This document shows positions 43,597-52,248 of a DNA stretch of 64,000 bases, one piece after another (the first letter of the stretch is position 1; each line of letters begins with the position of its first letter). Origin of the DNA: Paenibacillus spiritus (GTDB lineage: Bacteria > Bacillota > Bacilli > Paenibacillales > Paenibacillaceae). Position numbers and translations under genes: made by a program. Location of the stretch: positions 1-64,000 of the forward strand of contig NZ_VYKK01000030.1 in assembly GCF_008710135.1 (NCBI RefSeq), in the 5' to 3' direction. The notes beneath the pieces were generated by a model. The model did no database searches, had not been told where the DNA came from, and saw only the letters and a program-made list of their open reading frames with translations.

Positions 43597-44097
43597 TCAG
43601 GGCTGTCTTCCGTCCAGCTCGACCGTCTCGTTCAGATGCGTGTCTTTGGAGGAGCCGGTGATTTTGCGGACCAGAGAGATTGCGCTCTTCACCATACTTC
43701 CGGTATCCCAGTACTCCGCAGCGGCTGCGTGGACCTTAATCAGCACCACGTTGGGATCGTCATAGGAAGTCTCCAGCATTTTCTCGTATACCGGATTCCA
43801 GAATTCCTTCTTCTTCGCGGCATCCTCCACAATCTCGGCGGTTCCGCGAACGGAGACATAAGACTTGCCGGCATACACAACATTCACATTGCGGTTGCCG
43901 AGAATCTCCTGATATTTGCTGGTATCCTTCTTCGTCAGGAACCAGATGTCGCCGTCGAACTCGACCTCCTGGGTCTTCATGGGACGCGAGACCGGGCCTT
44001 TGTCGCTGATCGTGGTCAGCATGGCGGTGTCCATTCCTTTAATCAGTTCCTTCACTTTGTCGATGGCTTCTGCATTCCAATCATTCGGTTGATTCAT
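43597..44097 (-). CDS. PNPOx-like flavin-binding protein (general stress protein 26 type)
   Basis: 166 residues, split beta-barrel of the pyridoxamine 5'-phosphate oxidase-like superfamily. Motifs include MDTAMLTTISDKGPVSRPMKTQEVEFDGDIWFLTKKDTSK and NVNVVYAGKSYVSVRGTAEIVED. Such proteins bind FMN or related cofactors and are stress induced in Bacillus; the reaction is not known. GAGGTG precedes the ATG. Divergent from the LeuA-like gene. Confidence 0.85.
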   Translation of the reverse strand: MNQPNDWNAEAIDKVKELIKGMDTAMLTTISDKGPVSRPMKTQEVEFDGDIWFLTKKDTSKYQEILGNRNVNVVYAGKSYVSVRGTAEIVEDAAKKKEFWNPVYEKMLETSYDDPNVVLIKVHAAAAEYWDTGSMVKSAISLVRKITGSSKDTHLNETVELDGRQP

Positions 44098-44320
44098 CGT
44101 AGCGTCACCTCTTGTTTAGGATGGATTGCCTACAATTAATCTTACCCTTTAATCTTACCCTTCCTCTGCTCCCCTTAACCCGAGAAGGGCCTCCAGGCGA
44201 CCGAATTGATACAAAAAATCTTTCAATAAAATAGAATTTATTCATTTTACTTATTATGGCACTGCGCTGTATCATCGTCTTAAAGCATTTATTCAACCGG
44301 AAAGAAGATGATGATTCGCC

Positions 44321-45637
44321 ATGACGGCGCAGCCCGAATTTTACCGTGACCAGTTCCCTTATTCGACTCCTCCCCGCATTGTATGGGATGGCACGACCGT
44401 TCCCACCGCCCTGCCGGAAGATATCTTCATTACCGATACTACCTTCCGCGACGGCCAGCAGGCCCGGCCGCCCTATACCGTCAAGCAGATTGCCGATCTG
44501 TTCGATTTCCTGCACCGCTTATCCGGCCCCCGGGGGATTATCCGCCAGTCCGAGTTCTTCCTTTACAGTCAAAAAGACCGCGATGCGGTCTACGCCTGCA
44601 TGGAGAAAGGCTATGAATTCCCCGAGATTACGGCCTGGATCCGGGCCGTCAAGCAGGATTTCGCGCTCGTCAAGGAGATGGGCATCAAGGAGACCGGCAT
44701 TCTGACCTCGATCTCCGACTACCACATCTTCCTGAAGCTCGGTCTGACGCGCGAGGAAGCGATGAACCAGTACCTGGGCATCGTGGAAGCCGCGCTGGAA
44801 GCCGGAATCCGTCCCCGCTGCCACTTGGAAGACGTCACCCGGGCCGATGTTCCCGGCATGGTTATTCCTTTTGTCCAGAAGCTGATGGAGCTCTCCCGCC
44901 AGAGCAGCATTCCGGTCAAGGTCCGGCTCTGCGATACGATGGGACTCGGCGTCTCCTATCCCGGCGCCGCGCTGCCCCGCAGCGTGCCGGCGCTGATTCA
45001 CACGCTGCGCAGCGAGACCGGGATCGACTCGTCCATGCTGGAGTGGCACGGACACAATGACTTCTACAAAGTGCTGACGAATGCGGCCTCCGCCTGGCTC
45101 TACGGCGCCGGGGGCGTTAACGGTACGCTGCTCGGCTTCGGGGAGCGGACGGGGAATACGCCGATTGAAGCGATGCTGATCGAGTATATGGGCATGACCG
45201 GCGATACGGATGTGGACCTGACGGTGATTACGGAGATGGCCGAATACTTTGGCCGGGAGCTTCAATACGAGGTGCCTCCAATGACGCCGTTCGTCGGGAA
45301 GCAGTTCAACGTCACCGCAGCCGGGATTCACGCCGACGGGCTGGTGAAGAACGAGGAAATCTACAATATCTTTGATACCGGCAAGCTGCTGAACCGTCCG
45401 CTCGGCGTGCAGGTCACCGACAAAGCCGGCGCAGCCGGGGTCGCTTTCTGGGTCAATGCTCATCTGCCGATTCCCGGCGGAGAGACGATCGACAAGCGGC
45501 ATCCCGGCATCCAGAAGATGACCGCCTGGGTGGCGGAGCAGTACAGCGACGGGCGGACCACCAGTCTGTCGGATGCGGAACTGATGGAGGCGGCCCGGGA
45601 GTTTCTTCCCGAGTATACGAAGATGCTGAAGGTCTGA
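44321..45637 (+). CDS. LeuA-family synthase without regulatory domain (possible Re-citrate synthase)
   Basis: 438 residues, HMGL-like TIM barrel of the isopropylmalate/homocitrate synthase family: ITDTTFRDGQQARPPYT (metal Asp, catalytic Arg), CHLEDVTRAD, RLCDTMG, EWHGHNDFYK (metal His pair), GFGERTGNTP. Helical subdomain follows, but the C-terminal leucine-sensing domain of LeuA (enzymes of 510-560 residues) is absent. GQQARPPYTV and RQSEFFLYSQKDRDAV resemble enzymes annotated as Re-citrate synthases or related homocitrate-type synthases. It is not near leuBCD genes. Ribosome site is weak. No T-box is seen upstream, unlike many leu operons. Confidence 0.8.
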   Translation: MTAQPEFYRDQFPYSTPPRIVWDGTTVPTALPEDIFITDTTFRDGQQARPPYTVKQIADLFDFLHRLSGPRGIIRQSEFFLYSQKDRDAVYACMEKGYEFPEITAWIRAVKQDFALVKEMGIKETGILTSISDYHIFLKLGLTREEAMNQYLGIVEAALEAGIRPRCHLEDVTRADVPGMVIPFVQKLMELSRQSSIPVKVRLCDTMGLGVSYPGAALPRSVPALIHTLRSETGIDSSMLEWHGHNDFYKVLTNAASAWLYGAGGVNGTLLGFGERTGNTPIEAMLIEYMGMTGDTDVDLTVITEMAEYFGRELQYEVPPMTPFVGKQFNVTAAGIHADGLVKNEEIYNIFDTGKLLNRPLGVQVTDKAGAAGVAFWVNAHLPIPGGETIDKRHPGIQKMTAWVAEQYSDGRTTSLSDAELMEAAREFLPEYTKMLKV

Positions 45638-45716
45638 CAGCCGGCGCAAGCGCCGGATCGCCGCCGATATGGAGTGCTTTGGGGTCAGCCCTTCGCTCCC
45701 CGGCTCCCGATACGCC

Positions 45717-45765
45717 AAGAGGCGGCCAGATACGGGTCAATCCCGTACCTGGCCGCCTCTTCTGT
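45717..45765. terminator. Bidirectional terminator between the LeuA-like gene and folE
   Basis: Stem AAGAGGCGGCCAG...CTGGCCGCCTCTT with inner TACGGG/CCCGTA pairing; TCTGTT follows on the plus strand. Confidence 0.8.
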
Positions 45766-45781
45766 TATAACCGTATCGGTG

Positions 45782-46375
45782 CTATTCCTTGATAAGTGCC
45801 AGAAATTCTGCTCTGGCCGCCGGATCGGCGCGGAACAATCCCCGTGCCGCCGTCGTAACCGTCTTGCTTCCCGGCTTCTTCACGCCGCGGGCGCACATGC
45901 ACAGATGCTCGCCTTCCACGACTACCATAACGCCTTGGGCTTCCAGCACCTCTTCCATAATGTCGGCGATCTGGGAGGTAATGCGCTCCTGCACCTGCAG
46001 GCGGCGCGTGACCGCTTCGACCAGCCGGGCGAGCTTGCTGAGACCGGCGATCCGGCCGTTCGGAATATAGCCGATATGCACCTTGCCGAAGAACGGCGCC
46101 ATATGGTGTTCGCACTGGCTGTAATACACGATATCCTTGACAATAACCAGTTCTTCATGGCTCTCGTCGAACGTTACGCCGAGCGTCTCCCTGGGGTCCG
46201 CCGCGTATCCGCCAAATATCTCTTCATACATCCGGGCTACCCGGGCCGGCGTATCCAGCAGCCCTTCACGGCCGGGGTCCTCGCCGATCAGCTCCAGAAT
46301 CTCGCGGATATGGCCCTCGATCAATTCCCGGTTCTCCGCAACTTTAACGTTGCGGCAATCCTTGACGCCTCTCAT
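45782..46375 (-). CDS. folE: GTP cyclohydrolase I
   Basis: 197 residues, FolE1 type. Zinc ligands Cys88 and His91 ([12 protein letters not shown]) and Cys159 (EHLCMCARG); [14 protein letters not shown] and [10 protein letters not shown] are intact. First step of folate biosynthesis; it also supplies the queuosine pathway, which fits the nearby queG. AAGGGAG lies 7 nt before the ATG. Probably last gene of a lepB-queG-yneF-folE run. Confidence 0.96.
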   Translation of the reverse strand: MRGVKDCRNVKVAENRELIEGHIREILELIGEDPGREGLLDTPARVARMYEEIFGGYAADPRETLGVTFDESHEELVIVKDIVYYSQCEHHMAPFFGKVHIGYIPNGRIAGLSKLARLVEAVTRRLQVQERITSQIADIMEEVLEAQGVMVVVEGEHLCMCARGVKKPGSKTVTTAARGLFRADPAARAEFLALIKE

Positions 46376-46441
46376 GCGGCTACTCCCTTCTGACGGCTCT
46401 TGCCGTTCAAACGGCTGCCTGCTTCCGCTCTCTTATTCTGG

Positions 46442-46693
46442 TTATTTCTTGCGCTTGGGCGCCCGGTTCGCCGGAGCCTGTCCGCGTGCGGGCGGATTCT
46501 GGTTCTTCAGCATCTGCTGAGCACGCTGCATTTGTTTGCCGTTCAGATTGTAGCCCATCTGCTTCGCTACCTTCTGCAGCATGTCCGGATCGTTCTGCAT
46601 CCGTGTCATCTGCTTGCGCAGATAGAAGACGCCTATGAAAAAGCCGCCGAGCAGCCCAACGATCAAGGTGATAATAGGAAGCGCAATATTCAT
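46442..46693 (-). CDS. yneF: UPF0154 (YneF) family small membrane protein
   Basis: 83 residues from the ATG at 46693. One N-terminal membrane helix (about 4-24, LPIITLIVGLLGGFFIGVFYL), then RKQMTRMQNDPDMLQKVAKQMGYNLNGKQMQR, the UPF0154 signature, and a basic C-terminus (RAPKRKK). Function unknown; universal in Bacillales. Ribosome site is poor (GGTGGG about 12 nt away). Confidence 0.9.
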   Translation of the reverse strand: MNIALPIITLIVGLLGGFFIGVFYLRKQMTRMQNDPDMLQKVAKQMGYNLNGKQMQRAQQMLKNQNPPARGQAPANRAPKRKK

Positions 46694-46784
46694 CGTGTAC
46701 AAGCCCACCCCGTTCTGTATATTGGCGCGCCTCAAGCGCGCGATTCTATCATAGCATTTCACTCTGGGGACAGCAATTGGAAAA

Positions 46785-47960
46785 TCAGCGGCTGTCCAGC
46801 CGCTCCAGACCGCGGCTGATATAGGCCAGCACTTCGCCCTCGCGCTCGCGTCCGCGGGCCTTCTCCAGCGCTTCGCGGGCTTCGTCTCCGCCGATTCTGG
46901 ACAGTGCCCAGGCCGCCGCAGCCCGCAGCTCCGGCCGGGGATCGTCCGCCAGCACCCCGGCCAGCTTCGGCGCCGCGCCGGCTTCCTTGAAGTTGCCGAG
47001 CGCGATCACCGCATTCCGCTGAATCGGCTTCCTACCTCTCCAGGCAGCTGCGCTGCTGCCGAACTTCTCCTTGAATTCCTTGTTGCTGAGATCCAGGATC
47101 GGCAGCAGCAGCGGCTTGGCCTGTTCGGGGTCCGGCTGAAGCTCCGGCCGGTGATCCCAATCCTTGCCCCGGTTGTAGGGGCATACAATCTGGCAGGTGT
47201 CGCAGCCGTACAGCCGGTTGCCGATTTTGGCCATATATTCATCGCTTAAGTAGCCTTTGGTCTGGGTCAGGTAGGACACGCAGGCCTGGGCGTTGAGTTC
47301 TCCGGGGCCGACCAGGGCTCCCGTCGGACAGGCGTCGATGCATTTGGTGCAGTCGCCGCAGCCCATTTCAACCGGCTTGTCGGGAGGGAACGGGATATCC
47401 GTCACCAGCTCGCCGAGATAGATCCAGGAGCCCCACTCCGGCGAAATAATCGAACAATTCTTGCCGCTGAAGCCGATCCCGGCCCGCTCTGCCACCGCCC
47501 GGTCCACCAGCACGCCGGTATCGACCATGCTCTCCATGACGGCCTCCGGCACCCGCTCCCGGATGAACGCCTCCAGCTTCTCCAGCGCCTCTCTCAGCAC
47601 CAGATGATAGTCCCGCCCCCAGGCGGAGCGGGCCAGAATGCCCCGGCGCGCGCCGGGCTCCGACTTCGGCGGGTTCTTCATCTTGGACGGGTAGGCCACC
47701 GCGACCGCCAGAATCGAGCGCGGCGTTCCGGCCGCAAGCGCCGGAGTCGTCCGTTTGTCCAGATCCGGCTCCTCGAACCCGGATTCATGGCCCCGGTCCC
47801 GGTGCTGCTGCAGCCGTTCTTTGAGATATAGAAAAGGGTCCGCCGCGGCGAACCCGATACTGTCAATGCCAAGCGCCGGCGCGGCCGATGTCAGCTCGGC
47901 TTTCAGTTGTTCCCAGCGACGGGAAGCGGATACTTCCGCTGCCGGGTTCATGGGGTTCAT
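46785..47960 (-). CDS. queG: Epoxyqueuosine reductase
   Basis: 391 residues. N-terminal cobalamin-binding region with DTGVLVDRAVAERAG, two 4Fe-4S sites (CGDCTKCIDACPTGAL and CDTCQIVCPYN), and C-terminal HEAT-like repeats (RAAAAWALSRIGGDEAREALEKA), the typical QueG build. It reduces epoxyqueuosine to queuosine in tRNA using cobalamin. GAGGAGG lies 8 nt before the ATG. It follows lepB by 45 nt. Confidence 0.95.
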   Translation of the reverse strand: MNPMNPAAEVSASRRWEQLKAELTSAAPALGIDSIGFAAADPFLYLKERLQQHRDRGHESGFEEPDLDKRTTPALAAGTPRSILAVAVAYPSKMKNPPKSEPGARRGILARSAWGRDYHLVLREALEKLEAFIRERVPEAVMESMVDTGVLVDRAVAERAGIGFSGKNCSIISPEWGSWIYLGELVTDIPFPPDKPVEMGCGDCTKCIDACPTGALVGPGELNAQACVSYLTQTKGYLSDEYMAKIGNRLYGCDTCQIVCPYNRGKDWDHRPELQPDPEQAKPLLLPILDLSNKEFKEKFGSSAAAWRGRKPIQRNAVIALGNFKEAGAAPKLAGVLADDPRPELRAAAAWALSRIGGDEAREALEKARGREREGEVLAYISRGLERLDSR

Positions 47961-48005
47961 TGAGTAAGCCTCCTCTAATTATTGCCTTCTTCTTGCCCGC
48001 GGGCG

Positions 48006-48620
48006 CTACAGCCCGCGGAACTTGGACAGCGGCCACCAGATCAGCGAGGCCCGTCCGACAATCCGCTCTTCGTCCACTTCCCCGAAGAACCGGCTGTCCC
48101 GGCTTGCCCCGGACCGGCGGTTGTCGCCCATCACGAAGTAATGATCCGGGCTGACCGTGACCGCCGCAAAATCGGCATCGCCGATCGGCGCGTCGGTATA
48201 GGACTCCGGCACCGGTCTCCCGTTGACGTACAATTCGTGCTCCCGCACCTCCACCGTGTCGCCGGGAATGCCGATCACCCGCTTGACGAGATATTCCTTG
48301 GCCTGCGGTCCGTCTTCGGGATCATGAAGCACGACAATCTCGCCCCTTCCCGGGGGCGTGAAGAGCAGGCCGATCTTATTAATGAACAGCCGTTCGCCCT
48401 CGAGCAGCGTCGGCTGCATCGACTGGCCTTCCACGACGGATAGGTTGAAGACATACAGGTTCAGCAGGGTAACCGCCGCCACCGCGACTGCTGCGGCAAT
48501 TATAATATCCCGGAGAGCGCCCTTCCAGCCGCTTCTTCGCCGCAGCCGGCGGCGCCGGGTGTGCATGTCGGTACGGTTGGGGAACTGGGGCGCAACGCCT
48601 TCGCGTTCAGGTTCGTTCAT
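48006..48620 (-). CDS. lepB: Signal peptidase I
   Basis: 204 residues from the ATG at 48620 (AAGGA 6 nt upstream); the frame extends further upstream but through its own promoter. Basic cytoplasmic segment (HTRRRRLRRRSGWK), one membrane helix (about 37-58), catalytic Ser67 in VEGQSMQPTL and Lys113 in YLVKRVIG, then FVMGDNRRSGASRDSR. It cleaves secretory signal peptides on the outer face. Likely first gene of lepB-queG-yneF-folE. Confidence 0.95.
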   Translation of the reverse strand: MNEPEREGVAPQFPNRTDMHTRRRRLRRRSGWKGALRDIIIAAAVAVAAVTLLNLYVFNLSVVEGQSMQPTLLEGERLFINKIGLLFTPPGRGEIVVLHDPEDGPQAKEYLVKRVIGIPGDTVEVREHELYVNGRPVPESYTDAPIGDADFAAVTVSPDHYFVMGDNRRSGASRDSRFFGEVDEERIVGRASLIWWPLSKFRGL

Positions 48621-48704
48621 GGCTGATCCTTCCGACGGTCCGTTAGCCGTCTTCCAATAGAAAAGCATATCCCTAACCGGCCTCAAGGCCCGGGGGATAT
48701 GCCT

Positions 48705-48734
48705 AGTATAAAGGAACCGGCACATCCGGTTCAA
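48705..48734 (-). promoter_or_regulatory. Sigma-A promoter of lepB
   Basis: Minus-strand -35 TTGAAC (48729-48734), 18-bp spacer, -10 TATACT (48705-48710). A small inverted repeat (ACCGG...CCGGT) lies inside the spacer and -35. Confidence 0.75.
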
Positions 48735-48792
48735 TTCCATTTGCTTCTATAAGTACGGTCACTTGTCCGGCTTGGAACCGGATACAACGCTG

Positions 48793-49212
48793 TCAACCCA
48801 CAATGCTTAAATGGCGCACCGAGCGGAATGCCTTGTTCTCTCCGTAGCCCATCGCTTCGTAGAGCGGCAGTACAGGATCGTTATGCTCGTCCACCGCCAC
48901 ATAGATCCCGCCGACCTTGCGGGCCTGGAAGCGGCTCTCCATTGCCTGTACAAGACTGCGGCCGATTCCTCTGCGGCGATAGTCGGGATGTACGGCAATC
49001 CGGAAATAGCAGCCTTGGTTCTTCTCGATCGTGCCGATCAGCGCGCCGACAATGGCGCCGTCTTCTTCGGCTACGACAATCAAGTCGGAGTCCCACGACA
49101 GTTGCCGGGAAAAAGGCTCCATCGTGTTCTCGAAACATTCTTCAGACAGGGCTGTCTGCAGCAGCTCTATTACCGAGCTGCAATCGCTTAACTGAATGGA
49201 TCGAACCTGCAT
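48793..49212 (-). CDS. GNAT-family N-acetyltransferase
   Basis: 139 residues. GNAT core with DLIVVAEEDGAIVGALIGTI, acetyl-CoA motif A IAVHPDYRRRGIGRSLVQAME (RRRGIG loop) and C-terminal PLYEAMGY. The RimI-like small size suggests a protein or small-molecule acetyltransferase; substrate unknown. AAGGGAG lies upstream of the ATG. Divergent from sodA. Confidence 0.88.
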   Translation of the reverse strand: MQVRSIQLSDCSSVIELLQTALSEECFENTMEPFSRQLSWDSDLIVVAEEDGAIVGALIGTIEKNQGCYFRIAVHPDYRRRGIGRSLVQAMESRFQARKVGGIYVAVDEHNDPVLPLYEAMGYGENKAFRSVRHLSIVG

Positions 49213-49349
49213 TCTTCAAAATCTCCCTTTTCTTTGGCATGGATTGAAGGAGTTCCCTTGATAGGCGGGTGGAAACATCAAATTTCGAGGAATACCTGCT
49301 TCTAGTAGTATTAAAACATACTTTTCTCGCGATATCATTACATTTCTCC

Positions 49350-49380
49350 CGAAAGCGCTTTATATAAAGCGTTTTCATCG
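49350..49380. promoter_or_regulatory. cre-like palindrome in the GNAT/sodA intergenic region
   Basis: CGCTTTATATAAAGCG (49356-49371) is a perfect 16-bp palindrome flanked by GAAAGCGCTTT and, on the minus strand, TGAAAACGCTTTAT, each close to the CcpA cre consensus WTGNAANCGNWNNCW but with mismatches. The rest of 49213-49508 shows no gene. Confidence 0.35.
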
Positions 49381-49508
49381 AGATTTATGTAAATTCATTG
49401 AATTTCAGTCCTGCGAATTTTTGAAATTTCCCGATCTGTGTAAAGCAGTGTCAGCCTTGTGTTCCCGGACCGAACAGCTGTCTCCTCCCCGGAGGCAAAG
49501 GCTCCTTA

Positions 49509-49534
49509 CTAAACAAACGTTTGTGTTTGTTTAG
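49509..49534. promoter_or_regulatory. 26-bp palindromic operator upstream of sodA
   Basis: CTAAACAAAC-GTTTGT-GTTTGTTTAG, perfect 10-bp arms, with a nested ACAAACGTTTGT palindrome (49513-49524). It ends 2 bp before the sodA -35. The layout resembles TetR-family operators; no such regulator is encoded next to it. Confidence 0.65.
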
Positions 49535-49536
49535 TG

Positions 49537-49565
49537 TTGCATTCTTCCAGCGAATGCGGTTTAAT
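49537..49565 (+). promoter_or_regulatory. Sigma-A promoter of sodA
   Basis: -35 TTGCAT (49537-49542), 17-bp spacer, -10 TTTAAT (49560-49565). Confidence 0.65.
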
Positions 49566-49605
49566 GGTCATATCAATTCCAATACCACTCAGGAGGGATT
49601 TTTCC

Positions 49606-50214
49606 ATGGCATTTGAATTACCGGCACTTCCTTACGCTAACGACGCACTCGAACCCCACATTGATGCTCAAACGATGGAAATCCACCACGACCGCCACCA
49701 CAACACCTATGTTACGAACCTGAACGCTGCATTGGAAAAGGCTCCGGAACTCGCAGGCAAGGGCCTGGAAGAACTGCTCGCCGACATCAACTCCGTACCG
49801 GAAGCGATCCGCACGGCTGTCCGCAACAACGGCGGCGGCCATGCTAACCACTCGCTGTTCTGGGAGACAATCGGCCCTAACGGCGGCGGCGCTCCGACCG
49901 GCGCGCTGGCTGAAGCCATCGACAAGGAACTGGGCGGCTTCGATAAGTTCAAAGAAGATTTCGCGGCTGCGGCCACTACCCGCTTCGGCAGCGGCTGGGC
50001 CTGGCTGACCGTTAAGGACGGCAAGCTGGCCGTTACCAGCACCCCGAACCAGGACAGCCCGATCATGGACGGCGCGACTCCGCTCCTCGGCCTGGACGTA
50101 TGGGAGCATGCTTACTACCTGAAATACCAGAACAAGCGCCCGGATTACATCAAGGCGTTCTGGAACGTTGTGAACTGGGAAGCCGTGGGCAAGCGCTACG
50201 ACAGCGCAAAATAA
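49606..50214 (+). CDS. sodA: Manganese-type superoxide dismutase
   Basis: 202 residues from the ATG at 49606 (AGGAGG 9 nt upstream). Metal ligands His27, His82, Asp164 and His168; [13 protein letters not shown] and [12 protein letters not shown] are typical of Mn-dependent SodA. It converts superoxide to peroxide and oxygen in the cytoplasm. Codon use is clean and the ribosome site strong, in line with high expression. Single gene with a palindromic operator and strong terminator. Confidence 0.97.
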   Translation: MAFELPALPYANDALEPHIDAQTMEIHHDRHHNTYVTNLNAALEKAPELAGKGLEELLADINSVPEAIRTAVRNNGGGHANHSLFWETIGPNGGGAPTGALAEAIDKELGGFDKFKEDFAAAATTRFGSGWAWLTVKDGKLAVTSTPNQDSPIMDGATPLLGLDVWEHAYYLKYQNKRPDYIKAFWNVVNWEAVGKRYDSAK

Positions 50215-50237
50215 TTCTGTCCCGCCTATAGCCTGAA

Positions 50238-50279
50238 CAGCAAGAAGCCCCGGACCGGAAGGTTCGGGGCTTCTTGCTG
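50238..50279. terminator. Terminator of sodA
   Basis: Perfect 15-bp stem CAGCAAGAAGCCCCG / CGGGGCTTCTTGCTG with GTTC following; probably also stops mutY transcripts from the other side. Confidence 0.85.
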
Positions 50280-50298
50280 TTCGCCGCCTGCCGGACAA

Positions 50299-50365
50299 GC
50301 GGCAGGTTCTGCTGTCGATTTGCGGCAGGTTCTGCTGTCGATTTGGCGGCAGATTCTGCTGTCCG
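50299..50365. repeat. Three tandem 23-24 bp repeats
   Basis: Units GCGGCAGGTTCTGCTGTCGA + TTT at 50299-50321 and 50322-50344, and a diverged GCGGCAGATTCTGCTGTCC from 50346. They lie between the sodA terminator and the mutY stop. Each unit contains a short GCAG...CTGC inverted repeat. Confidence 0.75.
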
Positions 50366-50380
50366 TCCTGCTGTTACCTG

Positions 50381-51712
50381 TTACTCCGGTTCCTGTCCTC
50401 GCGTCTCCCCCTGCTCCCGCTGATCGAAGTAGGCGTTCAGCAGCTTCAGGAACACGTTCGGAAAAGCGTAGCCGGCCATCTCTTCCCGGCCGATCCAGCG
50501 GTGCGGGCCGGAATCCCCGGACGAGCCGGGCCCGGCCTCGAACGGCAGCACCGGCTCCGGCGCTTCGCCTGCCGGAGCCTCCCCCGGGGCGGCTGCGCCC
50601 GCCGCCCCGTAAGGCACCCTGGCTTCCGCAGCCATCGGCAGCGGAAGCTCTTCCTCCCTGCAGAGGTACACCTGCAGGGTCCATTGCAGATGGCTGAACG
50701 TGTGCTCGGCAGCCATCCAGTGCTTCCCGGGCCGGGCTGCGATCCCGGCCCCCGCCAGGGACCGGCGCAGCCGGTCCCGCACGGCTTCTTCCGGCGGCGC
50801 CGCCGGAAGGCCGCTTCTGCGCGTCCCCGTTCCGGTCCGGGGACGCTCGGAGGCGCCGCTCTCCTCCGGCGCCGGCCAGTGCGGCAGCTCCCACATGCGG
50901 GCCAGCAGGCCCTGGGCCGGACGCTGCCGGATCAGCACCTTGCCCGCGTGCGCGCCGCGGCCTTCCACCAGCGCCGCAAGCCGCGTCTCGGGGCGCGGCG
51001 GCTTCGCCTTGCTCTTGACGGGCAGCTCGTTCTCCCGGCCCGCCAGCCGCCCCGCGCAGCGTTCCATCACGGGGCAGACGAGGCAGCGCGGCGATTTCGG
51101 CGTGCAGGTCATGGCCCCGTGCTCCATCAGCGCCTGGTTAAACTCCCGCGCTTCCCCTTCGGGGATCAGCTCCCGGGCCAGTCCTTCCATCAGAATGCGT
51201 GTCTTCGGCTTGGCGACGTCGTCGTCAATCAGGAAGAAGCGCGACAGCACCCGCATGACATTGCCGTCCACCGCCGGTTCCGGCCGCCCGAACGCGATGC
51301 TCAGAATTGCGCCCGCCGTATACGGTCCGACGCCCTTCAGGCCGGCCACTGCTTCCACATCGTTTGGAATCACGCCGCCGTAGCGCTCCTTCACATCCTT
51401 CGCAGCCTGCTGGAGATTGCGCGCCCGGGAGTAGTAGCCGAGGCCCTCCCAACATTTCAGCACGTCCTCCTCCGGCGCATCCGCCAGCGCAGTCACATCG
51501 GGGAAGCGTTCGACGAACCGCAGGAAATACGGAATGACCGTATCCACCCGCGTCTGCTGCAGCATGATTTCCGATACCCAGATCCGGTACGGGTCGCGGG
51601 TCCGCCGCCAGGGCAGATCGCGTTTATGCGCCAAATACCAGTCCAGCAGTCCCGCACTGAAGAATTCCCGGTCTTCGCGGGGCCAGCGTTCTTCCAGTTT
51701 CGTATCAGTCAC
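50381..51712 (-). CDS. mutY: A/G-specific adenine glycosylase
   Basis: 443 residues from a GTG overlapping the acpS end by 8 nt. Catalytic Glu48 (SEIMLQQTRVDT) and Asp149 (AVDGNVMRV), helix-hairpin-helix LKGVGPYTAGAI, iron-sulfur cluster Cys203-X6-Cys210-X2-Cys213-X5-Cys219. The C-terminal Nudix-like domain that reads 8-oxoG is interrupted by low-complexity Pro/Gly/Ala-rich insertions (about 285-305 and 375-410), making the protein longer than the usual 350-370. It removes A paired with 8-oxoG. Confidence 0.94.
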   Translation of the reverse strand: MTDTKLEERWPREDREFFSAGLLDWYLAHKRDLPWRRTRDPYRIWVSEIMLQQTRVDTVIPYFLRFVERFPDVTALADAPEEDVLKCWEGLGYYSRARNLQQAAKDVKERYGGVIPNDVEAVAGLKGVGPYTAGAILSIAFGRPEPAVDGNVMRVLSRFFLIDDDVAKPKTRILMEGLARELIPEGEAREFNQALMEHGAMTCTPKSPRCLVCPVMERCAGRLAGRENELPVKSKAKPPRPETRLAALVEGRGAHAGKVLIRQRPAQGLLARMWELPHWPAPEESGASERPRTGTGTRRSGLPAAPPEEAVRDRLRRSLAGAGIAARPGKHWMAAEHTFSHLQWTLQVYLCREEELPLPMAAEARVPYGAAGAAAPGEAPAGEAPEPVLPFEAGPGSSGDSGPHRWIGREEMAGYAFPNVFLKLLNAYFDQREQGETRGQEPE

Positions 51713-52103
51713 CGCGCTTCACCTCCACCACGCAAAAGGCCGAAGCCATCTGCCGCTCATGCGTAATCGTCAGATGAACGGCGCACCGGCCGGGCTCCAG
51801 GCCAAGCCGGGTCCACGCCGCCTCGCTCAGCTCTGCCGCCGGACGGCCGCCTTCGGCCGGCACAATCGCCATGTCGCCGAAGCCGAGCGTTGCGCCGATG
51901 CCGCAGCCGAATGCCTTGGCGATGGCTTCCTTCGCCGCGAACCGGCCGGCGGCGAATTCCTGCTCGCGCCCGGGCCGCGCCCGCATGGCTTCCCGTTCCC
52001 GGACGGTCAGAATCCGGTCCAGGAACCGCTCCGCGCTTTTGCCGGCCAGCAGCCGCCCTACCCGTTCGATCTCGACCAGATCATGTCCGATTCCGAATAT
52101 CAT
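51705..52103 (-). CDS. acpS: Holo-[acyl-carrier-protein] synthase
   Basis: 132 residues. Phosphopantetheinyl transferase of the small AcpS type: Asp8 in GIGHDLVEIERV and Glu59 in FAAKEAIAKAFG bind magnesium; TITHERQMASAFCVVE at the C-terminus. It activates ACP for fatty-acid synthesis. AAGGAG lies 8 nt before the ATG. First gene of a two-gene unit with mutY. Confidence 0.95.
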   Translation of the reverse strand: MIFGIGHDLVEIERVGRLLAGKSAERFLDRILTVREREAMRARPGREQEFAAGRFAAKEAIAKAFGCGIGATLGFGDMAIVPAEGGRPAAELSEAAWTRLGLEPGRCAVHLTITHERQMASAFCVVEVKRGD

Positions 52104-52248
52104 GTCCTTCGCTCCTTAGTAGTTTTGCAGCTCCGTTTCTGCTATCTTAATAGAGGAAGAGTTCCTCTCAACAAATTTCTTTATTCTATATAATAATCCG
52201 GCAGGTGTCCAGACGCCGGTTATCCCATCAGACAAGGAGCGCACTGTT

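Noticed and set aside
44138..44185. Sigma-B-like promoter (GGGTAA) for the PNPOx-like stress gene
   Set aside because: The -35 (GTTAAG) is poor, the GGGTAA copies come from a direct repeat, and paenibacilli generally lack the classical sigma-B system.
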